From: Thalassia testudinum | Lineage: Eukaryota > Streptophyta > Magnoliopsida > Alismatales > Hydrocharitaceae | Length of the DNA stretch: 64,000 bases | NCBI GenBank assembly: GCA_037157565.1 | Contig: JAZHRO010000003.1 | Coordinates: 65,226,501-65,290,500, forward strand | Direction of reading: 5' to 3' | In this document: positions 10,159-19,756 of the stretch, in pieces | How positions within the stretch are numbered: position 1 is the first letter of the stretch | Layout of the letters: every line of letters starts with the position of its first letter | Translations under genes and position numbers: made by a program | Notes under the pieces: generated by a model | Told to the model about the DNA's origin: nothing | The model's database searches: none | What the model saw: only the letters and a program-made list of their open reading frames with translations

Positions 10159-12073
10159 TGATTGCGTAGCAATCATAGGTCTTAATTGACCTAGATTAAG
10201 CTAGGACTTAGCATAAGTTAGGGTTATTCATTCATGCATAAGCATTATCTGCATCTTTACTGCTTTACTTTAGCTTTGTATAAAATAATGTTATAATGTG
10301 CTGATTAAGTGCATTATGTCATTTGCAGGAAATAAGCTGATCAGGAGCTAGATCTGGAGCAGGATCTAAATGGACGTCCAGACACTTCAAACCCACTTTT
10401 GCAGTGTTATTGGACGTCCAGACACTTTGTCAGATGTCTAATTTTTGCAGAACACCCAAAAAAAACCTAAAATTCGGCCTGACTCAGATTGGACGTCCAG
10501 AATTGAAGTCTGGACTTTTGATTTTTGAGTATAAGATGTCTGACACTATTATAAGACGTCTGATACTGCTCTCCAGTTCTTGTTTTGAGATTTAGGCCTT
10601 GATCTTGGATCTCTAAGTCCCTAAACCCAATTCCAAACCCATAGGAACCTAAATTAAGCTGCCCTAACCCTAGTACATCACCTCTAGACCTCTCTAAGGA
10701 CCTAATTAGGTCCTCACTAAACCTAATTGACTTGGATCTTAGTCAATTCCATCAGCCTATTCAATTGGACTCATCGAGTCCAACTGAGCCCTGATCTTAG
10801 CACACACTGTCCAATTGGACTCAGTGAGAGTCTAATTGACTTAGACCTAAATTAATTGAGTTATTTTACTCTCAATTAAGTTTCCACACACCCAATTAAA
10901 CTTGTATTAAGTTTAATTGCACTTTACCTTAGTGAATTAGGGTTTATAACCCTAATTTGAGACATACCTTGACCTAAACCCACTAGAACCTAACCTAATC
11001 AACCTAGCCACCTAAGTTTCGACCCACACACACCCACACACACCATCCACACGAAAATACCTAGCCTAGAGTTCTCTAGAACTCTCTACCATGTGTGGTT
11101 GCCTTGGTTGCTAAAATTAGCAACCAAGAGCCATTTAATTTTTAATTCCACATTTGGTGGATCTAAAAACCACCATCCATCCCCTCTCTCTCACTCTCCC
11201 ATGAGCTCCCACCATAGGCCTCTCTATAGAATTCCTCTAGAGAGCTTCCCTTAGGTCTATAAAAAGACCTAAGGGGTGGCCATTTGCACCCATCCACTTT
11301 TTGGCCATACTTACTTGGCTCCATCCACCTCCACTTAGGCTAGCCACCACCGTCTCCACTCCATCTCCATGAGTTGAGCACCATCATGAAGGACACCATG
11401 CCAGGATGCTGGATCACTCCTCCAACCTCTCTCCAAGGGTCGGCCTAAACTCCGTTGGCCGCCCCTCTTTCTCCTTTCTACCACTCCAAGGCCATCGGAG
11501 CCCACCTCTGAATGCCCTCACTTCTGATAGATTAGTAGCTAGCTCTTTACATTTACTGCTTCTATTTACTGCTTAGTAGTGGAGCCCTTATTCTCCCCCA
11601 ACGATGCATGCAAAATCCCCCCGTAGATTCTTGTATGCGATCGTTTTCTGATCGCTAGCTTTACATTTTTAAGCATTCATGTACAAGCTTTCCTCTACAA
11701 GTTCATGTTGCAAACACTCTCCAAATGAATGAATGAAAAATATATTTTCTATATACATATGTCTATGTGTTGAGAATCACCATGAGCTCATTGCAATATC
11801 TTTTGTGTGATTAATGTTGCCTGTTTTCAATTCCTGATATACTTGCAACTAAGCATGTCGTACTTCAATACGTAATAATCATAAATCGGCATGTGATTTT
11901 AAATAGAGTAGAGTGGTAAAAGATCGAATTCAAAAATAAAACAAACGTCTCCCAGAGACGAACGACTGGAAGTCAAGTCTTGTTATCTTTTATTGAATAT
12001 CTTTGTTTGATCGTATTGCGCACTATACTACGATGTTTTCCTAGCAAAAATGCGCTCTACGATCTTCAAACTA
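10159..12073 (+). repeat. 5' LTR of element A (1915 bp)
   Basis: It begins with the hairpin TGATTGCGTAGCAATCA and ends two bases before the PBS. It carries four exact GACGTC motifs (10373, 10413, 10492, 10555), a series of inverted repeats from 11068 to 11275, and a TATA box. Compared with the 3' LTR it lacks about 290 bp that would lie just before 10371, including a further GACGTC. Downstream of the TATA box it matches the 3' copy almost base for base. Confidence 0.88.
11068..11275 (+). promoter_or_regulatory. Inverted-repeat series ending in a TATA-in-loop hairpin
   Basis: Four dyads occur in order. AGAGTTC/GAACTCT is at 11068-11085. CTTGGTTGCTAA/TTAGCAACCAAG is at 11103-11128. TGGTGG/CCACCA is at 11155-11175. 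CCCTTAGGTCT/AGACCTAAGGG, 11 bp and perfect, is at 11248-11275 with the six-base loop ATAAAA. The TATA box TATAAAAA therefore lies across the loop. The 3' LTR repeats the last hairpin at 18663-18690. The function, a structured promoter or an RNA structure from read-through transcripts, is unknown. Confidence 0.7.
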
Positions 12074-12074
12074 A

Positions 12075-12092
12075 TGCCACCGTTGCCGGGGA
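12075..12092 (+). other. Primer-binding site of element A
   Basis: TGCCACCGTTGCCGGGGA differs at two positions from the complement of the 3' end of plant tRNA-Asp. That sequence is seen intact in element D at 61021. It lies one base after the 5' LTR, as expected for minus-strand priming. Confidence 0.8.
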
Positions 12093-13502
12093 GGCAACGT
12101 CTTTTTCTTTAATTTTGATCTTTTAAACTATCACTGACAAATCTCTCTCTACTTTGTTTTTGATGTGCAGGACAACATGAAAGAAAAATGGGATCTGCGC
12201 ACACAACGAGCGCAGCAAAGAAAAAATTAGGTGCACATCATCTCCCCTTTAGATTAGGTTTCGTTTTTGAACCCTAGGAGTAGATTTACTTTCTACAAGT
12301 TCTTTTGAAAAAAAAAATCTTTATTCAATTTTGTGAAAAAGAAAAAAAATATAAAAAAATTTGAAAAAAAATCTAGATTAGGTTTCTTTTTGAACCCTAG
12401 GTAGTTTAAAAAAAAAAGCAAAAAAGAAAAATATTTTTGAAATCCCTTAAAGAAAAAAAATTTTCCTTTTTGAAGAAAAAAAACATGCAAAAGTTTTTGA
12501 AAAACAAAAAAAAAACATTTTTTGATGGAAAGCTTGGATTTCAAACCCAAAACCCTCTTTAAAAGCATTTCCACCATTCTCTCATTTTTGGCCAGATTTC
12601 AAAGTCTGATTTAAAAATTCGATTGCCGAAAAATTAGTGAGCAAAAAATTCTAAAATTCAGGCTAAACATTCATTTGAAAAAATTCTAAGGATAAAATTT
12701 TTAAAAATTCACAAAGTGCACGGGGTCAGATTGACCGAGATTCAAGATTTTTCAAATTTCAAAAAGTAATTTCGAGCAATGCAAGAATATGTTTTGACTA
12801 AGAAAGGTGGGGTTTGAAAGATGATCTCATTGGCTTTATTTTCCATATTTTTCATGAATTTTTGAAGGTCAATTGATACTGTTTCAAAGCGAAAAATCGA
12901 CTAGGGGTCAAAATTCTAGATCTGACCCCCTGACATTCAAAAATCCCTAAAAATTCAGTTGAAATAGTAAAAATTCCACTAAAATATTCTCTGGAAACAT
13001 AATTGAAAAAGAAATCTACTCACTAAGCTTCAAGTTAATTGGATTCCAATTGTTGTCAGAGAACGAATTTTATTTTTGTGGTTTACTAAAACAAAACAAA
13101 ACCCTAGAAGTGCATGAACCTTAGGGTAAATATTTAGGGTTACAACTTAGAAACCACACTTGGGCTAACCTAGACTTAATCAAGTCTAGTACTTAGCCGG
13201 TGAGCTTGGTCACCTTGTGGGTCACTCACTAAGAGAAAACCCCAATTGAAGAAAATGGGCTAAAGTAAAGTTTAAAACACGAAATAAAACCCAAATTCAT
13301 TGTTGTACTACTGGGTGGTTTCAACCTCTTGGCTGGGTTAACCAAGATGCGGGAATCACTTTCAGTCGGTTGTACGACGAATTTTTTCAAGAATTAAAAT
13401 CTAAAACAAAAAATCCAGTCATCTGATCCTTAAGGACCACTTGATTGACAGGGCCTTGGCCTTGTCCAGATTGGCTACACCAACCCAGGGGTTGGGTGGT
13501 GT
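12093..13502 (+). other. Untranslated leader of element A
   Basis: No coding frame is supported. It contains a possible 3' splice site, TTTTTGATGTGCAG, ending near 12169. An A-rich low-complexity stretch follows at 12300-12520, and E has a matching T-rich stretch at 38690-38900 on its other strand. The leader ends at the gag-like ATG at 13503. The long minus-strand Phe/Lys frame at 12293-12577 is an artefact of poly-A. Confidence 0.6.
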
Positions 13503-15260
13503 ATGCGAGGAAGGAGGTCACTTAGACCTCACTTGGTTGGACCTTGGGAGCCACTCCCAAGGAGGCGAGTCACCTCACCGGGACCATCTTCTCTCCCCAC
13601 TTCTACTCCTGTGGCCACAATGGCTAACCATGGATCTGGACCTAATCAGGATCCAGAAGAGCTGGACCCACAAGCTTATTTGAGAGCCCGGGTCACTGAA
13701 TCAGCTCAACCTTGGGATCAGAACCCAAGGTGGCGAAGATGACTTTTCACTTTGCCTGATCCTTCTCCTCGTGTTACCGAAATGGTTAACCCATATCTTA
13801 ACCCTGGATATTATGACCCATACCAGTCGGTCCCTCAAAGGACCACATCATATAACCTAGGATATGGATTTCATACTCTTGCTTCTCACCCATGGAATAT
13901 GGGTAGACTTCATTCACCCCCTGGAACCCCTAAAGAGCTACCGGTACATATGTGACCGCATTACAGAATACAGAGAGCTATAGCTAGTGCGAAGGAGAAG
14001 GCCGCATTCTACCTACACGAAATCCAAGCTATCATTGAACTGAACCGAAGACAAAGCTGGATTCCGCATCAACAAGCTGTGATGGAGCTCCTTCAGGAAA
14101 TAGTAGAGATAACAAGGCTAATGGGACAAAATTGGGAAACTCAAGAAATATTGCTTTTGAGATATCAAGTGGAAAATAGCCTTGAAGACCTCAAAGAATC
14201 TGAAATGACTACGTCGGAAGAACACACAGAAGATTCTCGAGAGCAGATGCTGGAAGATCATTCAGGGGAAGAAGAATCTAGCTTGGATATGAGACAGGAG
14301 CAGGAAGTATACGGAATGGGTTCATCTGAGAACTCCATTCTGGAAATTGAGGAAGAAAGGATTGATATCTCCAGGACTGAGCCACAATTAGACTATCCTA
14401 AACCCTGGGAGACACATTTTGGGTTGGATAACCCAATTGAGATAAGGGAAGCAAATCCAATTGAGGATATGGATCCTGAGGCAGACATTACATGCGACAC
14501 TACTAATCAATCTAGGCCGCTTCCCATTGTAGGTGAACCTATGCTAGAGCCAACATCTTCTGATCTACACTTTTCTTCTTTCACCTACATCCTTGATTTG
14601 GATGCTAGAGATTCTGAGACGACACTTTCTATCCCTGATCCTGACATTCGAAGACCAGAAGTAGCTATGGATGACTTGAACGAAGAAATAAATATGCTAC
14701 CTGAGGCAGGAATTACTGAGGAACCCAATGCATATGAGGGTGAAGCTTTGAGCAGAATGAGCTGGGGACGCACCTATCATCCAAGTCAATGGCTCGACCC
14801 TAAGCCTGAAGAGTCAGCCTTCGATGAATCAGAGATGAGTACTGATGAAAACGAAGTGATTTTTGACGAGGATTTCAGTGACCCCCCCACAGATCTACTT
14901 TCATGAATACCCTCGTATGATCCAGAGCCTAGAGAGGGCATGATCTTGGATGTCAATTATTGTTATGAGGATCCCTATGACTTAGATTTTGGTTCTGAAA
15001 TACATGTTGATCTACTCCCTCAGCAACTTCCTGCTAAATTGTGGGACATGCTAAATCAGCTGAATTAGCATCATGATCCCCCCTCTGATTATGCTCTATT
15101 TTCCACCACTACTCCACACCTTCTTATAGCTAAAATTTTTGGAGTAGGGCTGCACAATCAGTTGGTTTGCATCTCCGGACCACTGATTCTAGGAGCACAC
15201 GAGCACATCTTTCTCTTAATCCTGACCGGCTCTTATGCAAGAATTGATACATTTGATTGA
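13503..15260 (+). pseudogene. Novel single ORF of element A, replacing gag-pol
   Basis: One frame of 586 codons runs from ATG 13503 to TGA 15258, broken only by in-frame stops at 13740 (TGA), 13953 (TGA), 14904 (TGA) and 15066 (TAG). There is no frameshift. The start MRGRRSLRP matches the gag start of element J (MYGRRSLRP) and resembles that of D (MFGRRSKNP), so the ORF begins as an Athila gag and then diverges. A Pro/Tyr-rich segment follows (around NPGYYDPYQS). Then come a helical, probably coiled-coil region (EKAAFYLHEIQAI, LLQEIVEITRLMGQ), about 250 acidic Glu/Asp/Ser-rich residues, and a hydrophobic C-terminus (HNQLVCISGPLILG). GGCGTTAAACTCAGC, typical of the sequence after Athila pol, begins about 15 bases after the stop. 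Only the first stop is shared with E. Function is unknown. Confidence 0.7.
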
Positions 15261-17278
15261 ATTCTGGCCCAGCTGGAGGCGTTAAACTCAGCATGTATAG
15301 ATAGCATATCCCACATTCCACCATCATCTATACATATTCATTTTTATATATAGCATATTTTTTTGTTAGCATATTTTCTTTCTGCATAGTGCATACTGAC
15401 AAGTTGGCCGATGCTGAATGTATAATTTCAGGAGCAATTACAGGTGATTTCTATCCATTCTCTCCTTGCAGTACTTTCTTTTATATTCATGCATGAGGAC
15501 ATGGAAGAACTTAGGCATGGGGGGGGATAGATACAACAAAACTGAAAAAAATTTTATGCCAACATTTAGGAAAACCTTGGAGCTGCATGTAAAACAGACT
15601 TTAGGACCCTAAATAAAAGAACAATTGACTCCACCTTTGATGCTCGCATTGGAGCTAGAAATTGTCCGCAACAGCCACTTCCGACTCACTCGCTCACCTC
15701 TTGTTCTAAATTTAGGGTCAAGCTGAATGTAACCTGATACGGGAATTTCATGAAGTACAAATATAAGAGGTCACTTGTTTATAGCATATATACATACTGC
15801 ATTCATGAATAAGATTATTTTATTAAGAGAATGCATTAGGGACTTTATTCTCTAGTTGATTCCTGTAATCTGAAATCCAGTATAACTTTTCACACACACG
15901 TAAAATTTGCAATGGATTCACGGTGAAGCTGATAAACATCTTTAATCTATCGAGAAGAAGCAGTGCTTCTTTTCCTGAACCCCCGGACAGTGTTTTGGGA
16001 GTCAGGCAGATTTTCTTCCAAAAATCCACCAAATAGTGTGAGATGAGAGTAGAGTGTACTGGTGTTCTAAGATTAGTGCAAGGAATCCTAAATCCTAGAT
16101 AATTAGGTGATGATACTCAGAGATTAGGCATAGCTTCCGCTCTTGGTTCCTGCGTATACATTTTTGAGTGAATTTTGAGAGCCACCAAATGAGGCAAATA
16201 CGCGAAGAGCGAGTTTTCATAAAACTAAGGCTAAGGTGGATGGTTACGACCATTCTTTACGGAATCCTCGGCTGAAGGAGGGTATTGATGCCAAGGTCAG
16301 AAATACACCGTCCTATCTATCTCTCCCGGTGCCGTGAGTAGGCACTTCCACCAAATAAGTCACCCAATGTCTCTCGGGTACCACCAATCCTTAATAATGC
16401 CTCCTCAATAAAGTTCATGGATGTGTTGTCATGTTAAAAAAAAGAAAAACAAAAAGAAAGAGATGAATTGAAAAAAAAATGATGAAAAGAAAGAAAAATT
16501 AAAAAAATTAGAAAAAGAAGAAAAAGCAAAGAAAAAAGAGTGAATATTTAGTTCAGTTGCATTAAGGCAATACCACCAAATAAATTTGAGATCCACCAAA
16601 TATGGCCTTAACCCACCTTTCTTGTGTTTCTGACTGCCTGGATACTGGCTGAGGAATTCCGACTTAGTGTTAGGGTTATGGAAACTCAATTAAAGTGTTA
16701 GTGCCAAGTGAGACCACCAAATACAGATCATATGTGTGAATCTGGTGAGATTGTGAGCTCTAAGAAAAGAAAAGAAAAAGAAAAAGAGTAAGAGAAAATG
16801 AATACAAAGGAATCAAAAGAGAGTATAGTTTTTCTTATCTTTCTCTGAGTTGAGTTACTTAGTAATCCGGGAATCTAGATTCTGTAGTACTAGTCTTTAT
16901 GTAGCACCAAGTGAGTGTGAGCCACCAAATATATAATCTTTTCCCTCAGAGATTCTCTACCTAAGCCTAAAGCTGGGGTGAAATTCATAGAATATCTTGA
17001 ATACCCCGAGGGAAGAAGTCCGCCTATCGTACTAGAATTTTTACTAGGGGTCAAGTACAGGCTTTAGAAGTGAATCAGTTTTTCACTCGAATTCGTTGCA
17101 AAAGCTACATAGCTGCACTTTCATGATTGTCTAGATTTCTAGAGCATAGGATGAAAATAAAAAGGAGAAAAATCTCTAGGCATACACTTGATAAAATAAT
17201 CAGTCCCTTAGGGACCCTAGCTGTAAATAATTTAGTCTTGCATTTGCTAGGGACTAGCAAGATTAAGGCATGGGGGTA
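15261..17278 (+). other. 3' noncoding region of A between ORF and 3' LTR
   Basis: It contains a first polypurine tract, GGCATGGGGGGGGA (15514-15527), the spaced CCACCAAATA repeats (16026-16931), a perfect 7-bp hairpin TTGCTAG/CTAGCAA (17244-17260), and the terminal tract AAGGCATGGGGGTA (17265-17278). I find no coding frame. E matches it in reverse at 31214-33200. Confidence 0.7.
16026..16931 (+). repeat. Spaced CCACCAAATA decamer repeats
   Basis: Six exact copies start at 16026, 16348, 16573, 16593, 16714 and 16922, with near copies at 16182 (CCACCAAATG) and 16381 (CCACCAATCC). They are spread through otherwise non-repetitive sequence. The sister element E has six exact copies in reverse orientation. 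Confidence 0.8.
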
Positions 17279-19486
17279 TAATTACGTAATAATCATAGGT
17301 CTTAATTGACCTAGATTAAGCTAGGATTTAGCATAAGTTAGGGTTATTCATGCATGCATAAGCATTATCTGCATCTTTACTGCTTTACATTAGCTTTGCA
17401 TAAAACAATGTTATAATGTGCTGATTAAGTGCATTATGTTGATTGCATGCAATAAGCTAATCAAGAGTTGGATATGGAGTAGGATTTGACGCTGGATTAG
17501 GAATAACGGGTGTTGCAGCAGAGTTGGAGCAGAAGACTTAGATTAGATATAGGAATAATGATGTAAGGGAGTCCAGGTTTGCTATTCTATTAAGTAGAAA
17601 TAAAGCAATAAAATATGAAGAGCTTAGGTCCATCCTAGCCCTAGGATATAGCCTAGAGACTTCCCCCAAGCCTTAGCCACCCTTAGATTAGGTCACAACA
17701 CCCTAGGAAGCCTTAAAACCCTAGTTCCAACCCTTATCTGGACGTCTAGATAAGTTATAGGATGTCCAGAACCCTTAGCCATCTCCCGCACACCTCAAAC
17801 CCACTTCTGCAGTGTTATTGGACGTCCAGATACTTTGTCAGACGTCCAATTTTTGCAGAATACCCAAACAGAACCTAGAATTCCCCCTGACTAAAATTGG
17901 ACGTCCAGAACTGAAATCTGGACTTTTGATTTTTGAGCATAAGACGTCTGACACTATTATTAGACGTTTGATACTGCTCTCCAGTTCTTGTTTTGAGATT
18001 TAAGCCTTGATCTTGGATCTCTACGTCCCTAAACCCAATTCCAACCCCATAGGAACCTAAATTAAGGTGCCCTAACCCTAGTACATCACCTATAGACCTC
18101 TCTAAGGATCTAATTAGGTCCTCACTAAACCTAATTGACTTGGATCTTAGTCAATTCCATCAGCCTATTCAATTGGACTCATTGAGTCCAATTGAGCCCT
18201 GATCTCAGCACACACTGTCCAATTGGACTCAGTGAGAGTCCAATTGACTTAGACCTAAATTAATTGAGTTGTTTTACTCTCAATTAAGTTTCCACACACC
18301 CAATTAAACTTGTATTAAGTTTAATTGAACTTTACCTTAGTGAATTAGGGTTTATAACCCTAATTTGAGACATACCTTGACCTAAACCCACTAGAACCTA
18401 ACCTAATCAACCTAGCCACCTAAGTTTCAACCCACACACACCCACACACACCATCCACACGAAAATACCTAGCCTAGAGTTCTCTAGAACTCTCTACCAT
18501 GTGTGGTTGCCTTGGTTGCTAAAATTAGCAACCAAGAGCCATTTAATTTTTAATTCCACATTTGGTGGATCTAAAAACCACCATCCATCCTCTCTCTCTC
18601 ACTCTCCCACGAGCTCCCACCATAGGCCTCTCTATAGAATTCCATAATCCTCTAGAGAGCTTCCCTTAGGTCTATAAAAAGACCTAAGGGGTGGCCATTT
18701 GCACCCATCCACTTTTTGGCCATACTTACTTGGCTCCATCCACCTCCACTTAGGCTAGCCACCACCGTCTCCACTCCATCTCCATGAGCTGGGCACCATC
18801 ATGAAGGACACCATGCCAGGATGCTGGATCACTCCTCCAATCTCTCTCCAAGGGTCGGCCTAAACTCCGTTGGCTGCCCCTCTTTCTCCTTTCCACCACT
18901 CCAAGGCCATCGGAGCCCACCTCTGAATGCCCTCACTTCTGATAGATTAGTAGCTAGCTCTTTACATTTACTGCTTCTATTTACTATTTAGTAGTGGAGC
19001 CCTTATTCTCCCCCAACGATGCATGCAAAATCCCCCTGTAGATTCTTGTATGCGATCGTTTTCTGATTGCTAGCTTTACATTTTTAAGCATTCATGTACA
19101 AGCTTTCCTCTACAAGTTCATGTTGCAAACACTCTCTAAATGAATGAATGAAAAATATATTTTCTATATACATATGTCTATGTGTTGAGAATCACCATGA
19201 GCTCATTGCAATATCTTTTGTGTGATTAATGTTGCCTGTTTTCAATTCCTGATATACTTGCAACTAGGCATGTCGTACTTCAATACGTAATAATCATAAA
19301 TCGGCATGTGATTTTAAATAGAGTAGAGCGGTAAAAGATCGAATTCAAAAGTAAAACAAACGTCTCCCAGAGACGAACGACTGGGAGTAAGTCTTGTTAT
19401 CTTTTATTGAATATCTTTGTTTGATCGTATTACGCACTATACTATGATGTTTTCCTAGCAAAAACGTGCTCTACGCATACCAAACA
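17279..19486 (+). repeat. 3' LTR of element A (2208 bp)
   Basis: It begins TAATTACGTAATAATCA, a mutated copy of the 5' LTR tip in which the opening TG has become TA. It ends CCAAACA before the duplication ACATG. It keeps the roughly 290-bp block missing from the 5' LTR. It has five exact GACGTC motifs (17741, 17821, 17841, 17900, 17943) and repeats the TATA-in-loop hairpin at 18663-18690. Confidence 0.88.
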
Positions 19487-19756
19487 ACATGGCATACCCT
19501 TGCACATGGATAATTTTCTTATGTGAAAATTACATCAACAACCCTTGACTTCTCCATAAATTTAAGGTTTACATTCAAAGCTACATAGGCATTGTTTGAT
19601 TTGACGAATATTTCAGGGAACTCAATTTCTACCTAATTGTGAGTTTAAATAGGCCATTACCTCCCTGTGGATACGACTCGCTCTCCTGTGTGTGGTTTAA
19701 TTTTATTTTTGTTGTTTTGTTAAGCGGTTTTCTACCACTTTGATACTAAAATGACA

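Larger units (their letters stand above)
10159..19486 (+). mobile_element. Element A: complete non-autonomous LTR retrotransposon
   Basis: The element is 9328 bp with two LTRs, PBS, one long unknown ORF, two polypurine tracts and a perfect 5-bp target duplication ACATG (10154-10158 and 19487-19491). It sits in LTR G. It has no gag, protease, RT, RNase H or integrase, so it depends on an autonomous Athila element in trans. Element E is its close relative, with an internal region of about 5.3 kb once its solo LTR is removed, against 5.2 kb here. The two LTRs are very similar apart from a deletion of about 290 bp in the 5' copy. This suggests a fairly recent insertion. Confidence 0.9.
4607..19756 (+). 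mobile_element. Element L: 5'-truncated LTR retrotransposon with an unknown ORF
   Basis: L comprises a leader remnant, a decayed ORF (5327-7278), a long 3' untranslated region with two polypurine tracts, and its 3' LTR (G). Element A is inserted in that LTR. No gag, protease, RT or integrase signature is found, so L is non-autonomous. The ORF layout matches the ORFs of A and E, though the sequence is much more diverged. The left limit is the end of LTR B, and the right limit, ATGACA near 19756, is approximate. Confidence 0.6.
8582..19756 (+). repeat. LTR G, 3' LTR of L, split by element A
   Basis: It starts TGATTAGCCCATATTTG right after the polypurine tract, runs to 10158, and resumes at 19487 after element A. 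The tail has the CTCCCTGTGGATACGAC motif common near the 3' end of Athila-type LTRs. Rejoined length is about 1.85 kb. A GC-rich block at 8880-9950 follows the TATA box and produces several long but spurious Pro/His/Ser-rich frames. The 3' limit is approximate. Confidence 0.6.

Noticed and set aside
12293..12577. Minus-strand Phe/Lys-rich frame
   Set aside because: Poly-A leader sequence of element A.
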